DNA from: Thermoplasmata archaeon
GTDB taxonomy: Archaea > Thermoplasmatota > Thermoplasmata > Thermoplasmatales > Thermoplasmataceae
NCBI GenBank assembly: GCA_021797225.1
Contig: JAKAAE010000004.1
Location: 1-31,339 of the forward strand
DNA length: 31,339 nucleotides
Direction: 5' to 3'
The first letter of the stretch is position 1; each line of letters begins with the position of its first letter. The notes under the pieces were generated by a model. That model did no database searches, had not been told where the DNA came from, and saw only the letters and a program-made list of their open reading frames with translations. Shown in pieces: positions 23,984 through 31,339 of the stretch. A program made the position numbers and the translations under genes.

Positions 23984-24340
23984 CTATTTTTCTTCTGCGA
24001 ATTTTTCAGATCTCCATTTATTCATCCCGCCCTCAAGGTGGTAGAGATTTTTATAGCCTCTCCGTACAAGTCGATTTGCAGCGGCTCTGCTCCTGTGCCC
24101 CGTTTTGCATACAAGTATAATGGGTTCTTCCTTTGGAAATTTACCTACAATTTCATCTTCTCTTCCCAGTTTGTAATGCACCGCCCCTTTTATATGTCCA
24201 TGCCTGTATTCAAACCCGGTACGTACATCCACCACTGCATACTGCTCCTTTAATTGTGATAGTTGCTGAGGTGAAAGATTTTTTAACTCTTCCGGCTGAT
24301 TGAAATAGTCAGACCCCCTAAAATAATCTTTTATTCCCAT
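23984..24340 (-). CDS. Rhodanese-domain protein
   Basis: This 118-residue protein is a single rhodanese domain. AVVDVRTGFEYRHGHIKGAV (35-54) carries the family aspartate and histidine, and the active-site loop CKTGHRS (78-84) has the sulfur-carrying Cys78. HLEGGMNKW is the usual C-terminal helix start. Such proteins transfer sulfur or bind sulfide in the cytoplasm. It begins one base after the stop of the chlorite-dismutase-family gene, so the two are probably co-transcribed; a link to haem or sulfur metabolism is inferred from that. About 20 extra residues precede the domain. Confidence 0.9.
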   Translation of the reverse strand: MGIKDYFRGSDYFNQPEELKNLSPQQLSQLKEQYAVVDVRTGFEYRHGHIKGAVHYKLGREDEIVGKFPKEEPIILVCKTGHRSRAAANRLVRRGYKNLYHLEGGMNKWRSEKFAEEK

Positions 24341-24341
24341 A

Positions 24342-25007
24342 TTAAGTCACCAGATCATTTCCATTATATATGCCTACGAATATGGGGGCCTCGTTTATTA
24401 TCCATTTTCTGGCCATTACCTCCCGTAATTTTTCCGTAACATGTGACCAGGCGCTTAGATCATCAAGCTCATAGAGTACCACGAATTCCTGATCACCCAA
24501 ACCAAATGAATAAGTGGTATAGGATATTATCCCTGGGCTTTCCTTATCGCTTCTTGCAGTGCCGATATGGCCGGCAAGGATTTTCTTTCTTTCTTCGTAG
24601 TTTATCAGATACCATTCACGATCCTTGCTCATTGGATATGCCACAAAATATTTTTTTGGTTCCGTTTTAAGTGTATCTTCCAGACTCTTGCTTGCATTGG
24701 TATACGGAGAATGCTCGTAAAGAGAAAACATGCTGTACTGGGTCTTTCCATAAATCCCGAAAACCGAGTTAAGCCCCTCCTTTAATCTTTCAAGCTTGAT
24801 CGGGTCCTCGGATGCAGACCAGAACAATACATCATTATCGTGTCTTATTGATTTGTAGTATTTTATGCTGATTAAATTTTTACGATAATTATCTATGAAA
24901 TCCATAATATTTTTATTTATATTTTTCCTCTCATCCATGGGAAGTGACCAGAATCTGCCATTCAGCTTGTAAGCCAGAACATATGTATATATCGTCATAG
25001 ATATCAA
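24342..25007 (-). CDS. Chlorite dismutase-family protein, ChdC/HemQ-like
   Basis: This 221-residue protein belongs to the chlorite dismutase family. YPMSKDREWYLINYEERKKI is followed by GHIGTARS with a likely proximal haem His147, then YSFGLGDQEFVVLYE and INEAPIFVG. Tyr124 and Lys128 in YPMSK keep the spacing of the catalytic Tyr and Lys of bacterial coproheme decarboxylase (HemQ/ChdC), so a haem-synthesis role is more likely than chlorite removal. Related proteins are known in Thermoplasma. The residue placing an Arg in true chlorite dismutases is not evident. The gene is followed at one base by a rhodanese gene. The start may be the ATG at 25007 or the one three codons on. Confidence 0.82.
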   Translation of the reverse strand: MISMTIYTYVLAYKLNGRFWSLPMDERKNINKNIMDFIDNYRKNLISIKYYKSIRHDNDVLFWSASEDPIKLERLKEGLNSVFGIYGKTQYSMFSLYEHSPYTNASKSLEDTLKTEPKKYFVAYPMSKDREWYLINYEERKKILAGHIGTARSDKESPGIISYTTYSFGLGDQEFVVLYELDDLSAWSHVTEKLREVMARKWIINEAPIFVGIYNGNDLVT

Positions 25008-25039
25008 CTTAATAATTGATTCGCTGGATATAACTTTTA

Positions 25040-25624
25040 TTAATCAAGTGTTTTCTGATTGGTATTTACTATCATATATTTTTTCAGATCATACTCATTT
25101 GATAGTATATAGTTAAGAAGTTTTGTAACACCAGTTCTGTCTAAATCAACAGGTTCCAGAAGCACGCTGCTCTGGGGTATCTTTATGTTCAACTCTCCCA
25201 GTTTTTTAATATATTCGTTTCTGTACTGAGAATTGATGGTCCGCACATCTTTAGCAGGGATATTTACATTGCATTTTTCCAGTTCCCTTGTGAATATAGG
25301 CCTTTCGAATAAATAATAAAGCACCAGAAGAGAGTTGTATCCAGAATTCTGCTCATCCATTTTTTTCATTGTAGAACCAACAATGCTGTAAATATCATGT
25401 TTGTTCTGCCCTGTATAGGAAAATATTCTTGCGGGTTTTATCGCTTTCTCCTTCAACATACCCAGTTCTACCATGGCATTGAGATAGCCTGTGAGCACCA
25501 GTCTGTGCATGTTTATTCCCTTATCCTCCAGAGATTTCTGGATACCTGTTATTGATTTTTCCTCTCCGTTAATTTCATTTAATATAAGTTTGTATTTTTG
25601 CGTTTCTTCAAAATTCTCAATCAT
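25040..25624 (-). CDS. Winged-helix-like protein coupled to purB
   Basis: This 194-residue protein begins MIENFEETQKYKLIL and has a helix-turn-helix-like part at about residues 20-60 (SITGIQKSLEDKGINMHRLV, then YLNAMVELGMLKEKAIKPAR), looking like a winged helix. The C-terminal half (LYYLFERPIFTRELEKCNVN and onward) may be a second such unit. I cannot name a family. The ATG at 25624 overlaps the purB stop by eight bases and has GGTGA upstream, so it is coupled to purB; a longer frame beginning inside purB is less likely. Its position suggests a regulator connected with purine synthesis, which is inference only. Confidence 0.7.
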   Translation of the reverse strand: MIENFEETQKYKLILNEINGEEKSITGIQKSLEDKGINMHRLVLTGYLNAMVELGMLKEKAIKPARIFSYTGQNKHDIYSIVGSTMKKMDEQNSGYNSLLVLYYLFERPIFTRELEKCNVNIPAKDVRTINSQYRNEYIKKLGELNIKIPQSSVLLEPVDLDRTGVTKLLNYILSNEYDLKKYMIVNTNQKTLD

Positions 25625-26984
25625 ATAATTCACCCGATAAAAATTTCTCAAAATTTTCTGAATTTTTAATTGCAATTTCACAGATTTCCCTTGAACTTCC
25701 TGTGAATTTCTCAGGATTCATTGCCTCATCCAGTTTATCCTTATTTATATAGTTCAATATGCCGTTTTTTAATAACGCTTCCTTAAATGTTACTTTATTC
25801 TCGTATGCAAACATAGAAGATTTTCGAACGAATTCATGGGATTCCTGCCTTGGAACTCCATTTCTTGTCAGGGCAATTGTTACACTTTCAGACATTATGA
25901 ACTGGTCTTCGTACACTCTATGTCTCATTTCTTCCCTGTTGATGAACAAATGTGAAAATACGCCTGTCATCTTTGTTATTATATCATCGGCAAGTATGGA
26001 AGCATAGGGAATTGTAAATCTCTCAAGTGCACTGTTTGTCAGATCTCTTTCATGCCACTGTACACCGGCTTCATATTCCGGTATTATAAACGAGCGCAGT
26101 AACCTTGCAAGGCTTACAATGTTTTCTGACACGACTGGATTGCGTTTGGATGGCATAGAGCTGGAGCCTACCTGCTTATCACTATCGAAATACTCAGAAA
26201 GTTCATATATCTCCGGTCTCTGGAGATTTCTAATCTCTGTGGCAAATTTCTCCATGGATACAGATATATTGTTAATTATGGATAAAAATTCTATATACCT
26301 ATCCCTCCCCACTATCTGGGTCGATGCAGTTTCGTGCGTGATACCCAGGATTTCACATACCTTTTCCTGTATCTGGAGTGCCATTGGTCCGAGAGCAGCA
26401 CCTGTACCCACTGGACCAAGAATTTTTCCGGCAATCATTCGCTTTCTGGCTTCCATTATACGTTCAAGATGCCTGTTGACCTCGGTAAGGTAAACCGAAA
26501 ACTTCAATCCCAGTGTTATGGGCGACGCATGCTGCCCGTGTGTTCTTCCAACCATAATTGTTTCCATGTTCTCCCTTATTAGTTTTATCAGGACCCTGTT
26601 GAGACCTACCAGGTCTGATACAACGATGTTTATTGTCCTCTTTATTTGTATTGCTGAAGCGGAGTCATTTATATCATTTGATGTAACACCAAAGTGAACA
26701 TAATTCCTCCCTTCTGTACATTTTTCTGTGAGTGCCTCGACTATGGACATTACGTCATGGTTTATGGAGCTCTCAATTTCCTTAACCCTTGAAAGCTGCA
26801 CTTCATTTGAATCCACCACTTTTTTAATATCAAGATATGCCTTCTCAGGTATAAGCCCATAATATGATTCTGCCTGTGCAATGGCGCTCTCTACGTTAAG
26901 CATTATGTTTAATCTTGTTTTCTCCGAAAATATGGATTTTACTTCTTCCCTACCATATCTGTAATCCAGTGGTGAAACTATCAT
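25617..26984 (-). CDS. purB: Adenylosuccinate lyase
   Basis: This 455-residue enzyme of the fumarase/aspartase superfamily cleaves adenylosuccinate and SAICAR in purine synthesis. The diagnostic loop GSSSMPSKRNP is at 273-283 with the catalytic serine region. HFGVTSNDINDSA (about 97-109) and GRTHGQHASP (146-155) hold the other active-site parts. The length is normal. A TATA-like ACTTTAAACT lies about 20-30 bases before the ATG at 26984. The gene overlaps the following winged-helix-like gene by eight bases. SAICAR cleavage makes AICAR, the same compound released by HisF in the his operon. Confidence 0.95.
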   Translation of the reverse strand: MIVSPLDYRYGREEVKSIFSEKTRLNIMLNVESAIAQAESYYGLIPEKAYLDIKKVVDSNEVQLSRVKEIESSINHDVMSIVEALTEKCTEGRNYVHFGVTSNDINDSASAIQIKRTINIVVSDLVGLNRVLIKLIRENMETIMVGRTHGQHASPITLGLKFSVYLTEVNRHLERIMEARKRMIAGKILGPVGTGAALGPMALQIQEKVCEILGITHETASTQIVGRDRYIEFLSIINNISVSMEKFATEIRNLQRPEIYELSEYFDSDKQVGSSSMPSKRNPVVSENIVSLARLLRSFIIPEYEAGVQWHERDLTNSALERFTIPYASILADDIITKMTGVFSHLFINREEMRHRVYEDQFIMSESVTIALTRNGVPRQESHEFVRKSSMFAYENKVTFKEALLKNGILNYINKDKLDEAMNPEKFTGSSREICEIAIKNSENFEKFLSGELYD

Positions 26985-27076
26985 GTAAGCCTATTACATT
27001 TAGTTTAAAGTTTTTTTTGTTGCTATGGCGATCCGGTAGAATATACATATACCATTTCATGAGATAAATAATGAAC

Positions 27077-27595
27077 TCATCTAGGCTTCCGGGAATTTAT
27101 TTTTGCGAAAAGTATTGTAACCATTGTAATTATTATGCCTGCACCTGTAAGAAGTGATCCCGCAGCAGCTATGTAACTGGCATCTGTAACATTTCTGATT
27201 TCGGAATGCGAAATAAAATTGTAGTCTAATGTAGGTCTGCTGCCAGAAACCACTACATACCTGTAGGTTCCGTTAAGATTTTCATACATGGGTTCTCCAT
27301 CAATCTGTCTTGCAGGTGGTACAGTGTAATTATGAATGCTGGAAGAGTTAAATTTACCGGCGTCGGCTTTGAAATCTGTACAGTTGACAAGCCCTGCAGA
27401 GGATGTATCAGAAGAAACTATTATGAGAATTTTGCTTTCGGTAAAATTGAACTCAGGCGATGTATAAATATCTCCTGAGTAATGTATTACGGTATTTCCT
27501 GATGGCTCTGACGTAATAACCGCAACTCCAGGTATTACCAGTGCTATTCCAGCTATTATTAGAACAATTCCCACCAGGACTTTCCTGCTTATCAT
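27077..27595 (-). CDS. Two-span membrane protein, unknown
   Basis: This 172-residue protein has an N-terminal membrane segment (about 7-27, VLVGIVLIIAGIALVIPGVA) and a C-terminal one (about 143-165, GSLLTGAGIIITMVTILFA), ending with basic residues KINSRKPR. About 110 residues between them should face outside and contain several potential N-glycosylation sites (NFT, NCT, NSS, NGT). One cysteine is in that loop. I do not recognise a family. Similar small two-span proteins are common in Thermoplasmatales. It stands between purB and another unknown gene on the same strand. Confidence 0.7.
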   Translation of the reverse strand: MISRKVLVGIVLIIAGIALVIPGVAVITSEPSGNTVIHYSGDIYTSPEFNFTESKILIIVSSDTSSAGLVNCTDFKADAGKFNSSSIHNYTVPPARQIDGEPMYENLNGTYRYVVVSGSRPTLDYNFISHSEIRNVTDASYIAAAGSLLTGAGIIITMVTILFAKINSRKPR

Positions 27596-27630
27596 TTATT
27601 TCACATTTAAGATTGTTATTTAGTTTTTTG

Positions 27631-27885
27631 TTAAAGCGACAGGTCTATTTTATTCTGGTTGATTTCCTCTTCCATCTTCTCAACTCTTTTATTAACCGCT
27701 TCTTCTGTTAGCCCACACTCAATTAATTCCATGTAAAGTTCATAATTATCCTTTTCCGGATCAATCTCACCGGAGAATATCCTTATTGAGCCACATGCCT
27801 TATCCTCATAATTGAGCCTGTAGCTTATTTCCAGAGTCAGGTTTTTTTCCTCCATGAATTTTAATTTGTGTATATAATCAGACAT
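27631..27885 (-). CDS. Small acidic hypothetical protein
   Basis: This 84-residue acidic protein starts MSDYIHKLKFMEEKNLTLEI and ends in a glutamate-rich helix (EEAVNKRVEKMEEEINQNKI). No domain is recognised. I prefer the ATG at 27885 because a TATA-like ATTTATAATA lies about 20-30 bases upstream; a longer frame to 27951 would cross that promoter. There is no signal or membrane segment. It lies just upstream of, and in the same direction as, the two-span membrane protein. Confidence 0.6.
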   Translation of the reverse strand: MSDYIHKLKFMEEKNLTLEISYRLNYEDKACGSIRIFSGEIDPEKDNYELYMELIECGLTEEAVNKRVEKMEEEINQNKIDLSL

Positions 27886-28042
27886 AATCCAGTATCGACT
27901 AATAGTATTATAAATTTCCATGGATACTGATGCTACAGCATACAACGTCAAGTTTCATACTTTATGGTCATGGGCATGTGCATCAAATCCAGAAACCACA
28001 CATATAATAGACATTACAGATTTCCCATAATGACAATTATTT

Positions 28043-28615
28043 TCACGTGGTTCTTATACCAGTGAGATTGAATCTAAAATCAACTTGTTTTGCCTTACCA
28101 CTGTAATGTACGAAATTTATTTCATAAACGGGTGTTATGCTGAAGCTTAAGTTTATGCTATTATTTCCATACCTGGGCAAATTGAAGCCAATAGGTTGCC
28201 CTATGGAATAATTGCAAATATATGTGGAGCTTGTATCACTGGTTTTATTATTATTTATGTGCATATTTATATTGTTAATAACAATTGATGTATCGCTTAT
28301 AGGAAAATTCAACTTTTGCCCAATTTTATAAGTCGAGATTGTGAGGAATACCTGAACTTTAGGGTGATAGTACCTGTTTGGGATATGTGCTATTATGAGG
28401 AATTCAGATTTGATACCGTGCTGCGTAATATTATCATAGAATTTACCCATTATGCATTGATCTTCCTCCATAATTTTGGGTATATTATTAGAATTAACCG
28501 TCTTTATATTATTTGGTTCTGTGCTTAAATTATATCCTATATAGGCTACAGTAATACTTATTATGATCAATACTGTTAATATTTTTATAAATTTTTTTTG
28601 TTTTTTATCAATCAA
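28043..28615 (-). CDS. Exported or anchored protein, TTG start
   Basis: This 190-residue protein starts with basic residues and a hydrophobic segment (about 11-28, ILTVLIIISITVAYIGYNL), an uncleaved anchor or signal. The exterior part is Asn- and Ser-rich with many potential glycosylation sites and two cysteines. The start is TTG at 28615, supported by GGAGGTG at about 28622-28628. No family is recognised. It follows another exported protein gene on the same strand at 28760, and both may contribute to the cell surface. The 28616-28759 gap shows a ribosome site but no other gene. Confidence 0.65.
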   Translation of the reverse strand: MIDKKQKKFIKILTVLIIISITVAYIGYNLSTEPNNIKTVNSNNIPKIMEEDQCIMGKFYDNITQHGIKSEFLIIAHIPNRYYHPKVQVFLTISTYKIGQKLNFPISDTSIVINNINMHINNNKTSDTSSTYICNYSIGQPIGFNLPRYGNNSINLSFSITPVYEINFVHYSGKAKQVDFRFNLTGIRTT

Positions 28616-28759
28616 CCAACCACCTCCAGTTTATAGATTATACACTATCATCTGGAATATTAAATTATTTCTTTATTTGAGGTAAGGAAAGATAAGGATA
28701 TTGAGGAAATAGATGTAATATATTCATGGCTATTTCTAGTATACTTCATATTGTCCAAG

Positions 28760-29398
28760 TTAAAACACCTCACTTATTTGAATTTCGTACTTACCATTTT
28801 CAAATTCTGTCAGCTTTAGGTCACTATCTGTAATTTTGAATGTACTGGAATACTGTATCCAATTGTAATGAGGATTATTAATAGTGCCACCCTCATTTTG
28901 TTCAAAGTATTCATCAAAGCAGCTTCCAAATTCATAGACATTTCTTGTGTGATATTCCGGTATGAATCCCCATAAAAATGTCCAGTAACCATAAGAGATT
29001 GATGGCCAGTATACACTGACTTCGGCCCTTATTACTCTTCCTGCATTTACTGTTATTTCATAGCCATTACTTATTTTATTTGCGTTAGTCTCCTGTGTTG
29101 TTGAAAATAACCATGACAGGTTGGGTATTGATATACCTGTTACCGCAAGTATAGTATTAAGGAACAACGTTGCCGCATTAACTGCATTTATCATCTTGCT
29201 TATGCAATTTTTCTGATGATTCTGAAAATAATTTTTATAGATTGAATTATAAAATGCCTTTTCCCTAAGGTTAACATCAAACACGTTTTCAGTAATATTT
29301 ACAGTTGCAGCATATGATGGACTTCTAACTACCTGACTACTGCTGCCTGAACTGTTAACAGTAATGGCAAATCCAGAGGCTATAAATATGGCTGACAT
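28760..29398 (-). CDS. Exported protein with unusual start
   Basis: From the first ATG (29398) the protein has 212 residues and a hydrophobic start (SAIFIASGFAITVNSSG) but no basic residues before it. Reading upstream in frame gives INKKAILGIV back to an ATT at 29431, which would restore a textbook signal peptide; no standard start codon lies there, and an in-frame TAG occurs at 29447-29449. A TATA-like box at about 29450-29460 is 20-30 bases before 29431. The mature part is aromatic-rich (SVYWPSISYGYWTFLWGFIP) with two cysteines. The family is unknown. The true start may be the non-standard codon or the ATG. Confidence 0.6.
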   Translation of the reverse strand: MSAIFIASGFAITVNSSGSSSQVVRSPSYAATVNITENVFDVNLREKAFYNSIYKNYFQNHQKNCISKMINAVNAATLFLNTILAVTGISIPNLSWLFSTTQETNANKISNGYEITVNAGRVIRAEVSVYWPSISYGYWTFLWGFIPEYHTRNVYEFGSCFDEYFEQNEGGTINNPHYNWIQYSSTFKITDSDLKLTEFENGKYEIQISEVF

Positions 29399-29867
29399 AA
29401 CTATCCCTAAAATGGCCTTTTTATTTATAATGAAATTAATGCATGACTATATATATTTCGGTAACAATATTAGTAAATATTTTACCGGTTAATTATGTTG
29501 ATAAGTATTGTACTAATCATCTTTCTCTCAGTATTGTATATTTCATCGGGATGCCTGCCATTCCACTTATTCTTAAGCTAATTGAATTTGTTTATAGCCT
29601 CCTTTATATTGCTACATTTAAATATTTTACCGGTACACTTATCTATCATTTCCAACTCCTTTTCTTTTATCTTAGTATAAGTTTAAAGTATCTATAACCA
29701 ATATTCCATATTTTATTACCTCCTGGATTCAAAAGAGGTATTTCTCCCTGTTATTTAATGATCATTTCATTATTAACAGGGGGTTTATATTTACACATAA
29801 TTTATTGTATACAACCACAATACCCGCTTAAAGAAGATGATTTATTATTATAAATAGCCTAATATAA
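29399..29867. other. Non-coding gap with a 16-base direct repeat
   Basis: I see no convincing gene here. TAAATATTTTACCGGT occurs twice, at 29474-29489 and 29619-29634. On the minus strand one copy lies in a 23-codon frame that has an AAGGAG site, too short to call. The remainder is A+T-rich, with promoter-like sequence at the 29398 gene end. Confidence 0.5.
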
Positions 29868-31339
29868 TCACAGGTATTTATCCAGCCCGGTTTCCCAAAG
29901 CCCCCTCAGTGTTTCAATCTCCTCTGAAAGTATATATCTGCCCTTTTCTTTCAATTTTATTCCATTTTTTGAAGTCCTGCCTATCTTTCTTAATGGTATT
30001 CCCGGGAATGATTTCAGGAATTTTTCCTCGTTTTCTGAAGCCACTTCTATGAGCATGCCTGTTCCCAGTTCTGAAAATAGTTTTTCATTTGTCCTTCCCG
30101 GTATTTCGGTAATATCAACATCAATACCGAAGCTGCTTCCGAATGCCATTTCCAGAAGTGCAACTATTAATCCGCCTCCGGATATATCATGCATTGATTT
30201 TATATAATCCATTGATTTAACTATGCCATCACGCAGGGCCATAAGTTCCTTTATATTCGCTTCAGGAAGCATGGTGTGCACATTGCCCATTTCAGATGAA
30301 TACTGGCTTCCGGCAAGATCCGGTATAACGGTACCTATAAGGTATAATGGATTTCCTTCTCCTTTTATTTCCACGGTCTTGGAATCCCGGATATCCTTTA
30401 TTTTTCCAAGTAATAGCATATTGGGAGTGGGAAGTATTTCCTTTTCAGCTTCGTTATAGAAACTCACATTTCCCGATACAAGTGGAAGTCCTGTGGTTCT
30501 GCAAAAGTCAGAAATTGCCCTGAGAGTTTCTATAAATCTGTACATTGTTTCAGGATTTTCCGGGTTTCCGAAATTTAGCGCATCAACGATAGAATGTGGA
30601 ATCCCGCCGCTGCTCAGTATATTTTTATACCCCTCGAAAAGTGTGTGCATTGTTCCATTATATGCGTCTATACCCACCATTTCAGGCCTGGATCCGGATG
30701 TTATGCATAGCCCCTGGAATGAATTTTCCAGCGGCTTGATTATTGTCGCATCAGAATGGGTTTCCATGTTGGGGATTCCGGTAAATGGTTTAACAATGGT
30801 TGAACCTCGCACTGTGAAATCGTACTGTCTAACTATATTGAACCTGGCGCATATATTTGGTTTTGAAAGAAGATCAAAAATAAATTTTCTATAATTTTCC
30901 GGCTCTCTATCCATTATACTTTTCTTTTCTATCTCAGGTTTTTTGAAATTTCTGGCATAAACAGGTCCACCGGTAAGGAAAGAAAGCTCCATGTCCAGTA
31001 TTTTTTCATCTCTGTATTTAATTACAAGATTAGGGCTTTTCACAGTTTTTCCTATGATGGAGTACTCTATTCCCCATCTATTGAATATATCATCAATTTC
31101 CCGGAGCCTCGAGGGGTTTATTGCAAGGAACATTCTTTCCTGGGATTCACTCACCCATATTTCCCAAGGCTCCATATTGGTATCCTTCAGGAGCACCTTA
31201 TCCAGCTCTATTACCCCAGACATTCCCCCAGCAAATAGCATCTCACTTACTGCACTGGATAATCCACCACCACCCAGGTCCTTCATACCATCTATGATTC
31301 CAGCGTCGTTTGCCTCCAGTATGGCATGGATCAGTGGCT
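29868..31339 (-). CDS. purL: FGAM synthase large subunit PurL, N terminus cut off
   Basis: This is the C-terminal 490 or so residues of PurL, the ATP-dependent subunit that makes formylglycinamidine ribonucleotide. The frame runs open through 31339, with PLIHAILEANDAG before MKDLGGGGLSSAVSEML, so the start lies beyond the window. WVSESQERMFLAI, GNVSFYNE and MHDISGGGLIVALLEMAFGS are diagnostic PurL segments, the last being the ATP/metal-binding glycine motif. It is the small archaeal PurL type, needing separate PurS and PurQ, neither seen here. Its stop is followed by a 470-base non-coding gap. Confidence 0.93.
   Translation of the reverse strand, partial: PLIHAILEANDAGIIDGMKDLGGGGLSSAVSEMLFAGGMSGVIELDKVLLKDTNMEPWEIWVSESQERMFLAINPSRLREIDDIFNRWGIEYSIIGKTVKSPNLVIKYRDEKILDMELSFLTGGPVYARNFKKPEIEKKSIMDREPENYRKFIFDLLSKPNICARFNIVRQYDFTVRGSTIVKPFTGIPNMETHSDATIIKPLENSFQGLCITSGSRPEMVGIDAYNGTMHTLFEGYKNILSSGGIPHSIVDALNFGNPENPETMYRFIETLRAISDFCRTTGLPLVSGNVSFYNEAEKEILPTPNMLLLGKIKDIRDSKTVEIKGEGNPLYLIGTVIPDLAGSQYSSEMGNVHTMLPEANIKELMALRDGIVKSMDYIKSMHDISGGGLIVALLEMAFGSSFGIDVDITEIPGRTNEKLFSELGTGMLIEVASENEEKFLKSFPGIPLRKIGRTSKNGIKLKEKGRYILSEEIETLRGLWETGLDKYL

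Noticed and set aside
29443..29697. Plus-strand frame of 84 codons with hydrophobic residues
   Set aside because: It is low-complexity A+T-rich translation with no ribosome site or family resemblance, and it overlaps the promoter of the minus-strand gene.

Overview
The window looks like a chromosomal piece of an A+T-rich archaeon, most likely a Thermoplasmatales member of the Ferroplasma, Acidiplasma or Cuniculiplasma type (inference). Supporting evidence: the XPB-Bax1 helicase/nuclease pair, archaeal ribosomal proteins eS17 and eL41, a DUF234 archaeal ATPase, a GadB-type glutamate decarboxylase, and many genes with a TATA-like box about 25 bases before the start codon (leaderless pattern). 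GTG and TTG starts are common, and Shine-Dalgarno sites appear mainly inside operons. I see no CRISPR array, tRNA or rRNA.

Layout. 1-1444: 3' end of xpb overlapping bax1. 1441-4166 (minus): an unknown protein, a decayed tnpB, a PRiA4b ORF-3-like protein and a hotdog thioesterase. 4281-6747: an archaeal ATPase behind a palindromic site array, an encapsulin-type ferritin (EncFtn family) behind a palindrome, and an NYN/Zc3h12a-type nuclease. 6857-9878: an ABC importer of nitrate/taurine type (ATPase, two-in-one permease, AAA-associated accessory protein) whose start codon is buried in a predicted RNA stem. 9873-11937: an HSL-type esterase and a GlmS-like SIS protein. 11944-15359 (minus): a tandem family of three exported proteins plus a truncated fourth copy, with near-identical junction repeats.

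15524-21257: a complete overlapping histidine operon hisZ-G-D-B-H-A-F-IE. It lacks hisC and a histidinol-phosphatase. It uses the short HisG plus HisZ form of ATP phosphoribosyltransferase and is preceded by an undescribed 54-codon upstream ORF carrying an Arg-His-Ile-His-His-His run, flanked by mutually exclusive complementary segments. This is the best candidate here for an unreported regulatory system: a histidine-sensing leader in an archaeon. 21261-22909 (minus): glutamate decarboxylase and a 35-residue eL41. 23201-23933: a universal stress protein and eS17. 23984-26984 (minus): rhodanese, a chlorite-dismutase-family protein with coproheme-decarboxylase residues, a small winged-helix-like protein coupled to purB, and purB. 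27077-29431 (minus): membrane and exported proteins of unknown role. 29868-31339 (minus): purL, cut by the window end.

Functional threads are histidine synthesis, purine synthesis (purB, purL), iron/haem handling (EncFtn, Cld family), acid and stress response (Gad, UspA), and cell-surface proteins suited to an acidic exterior. Family names rest on motifs read by eye; no database search was run.
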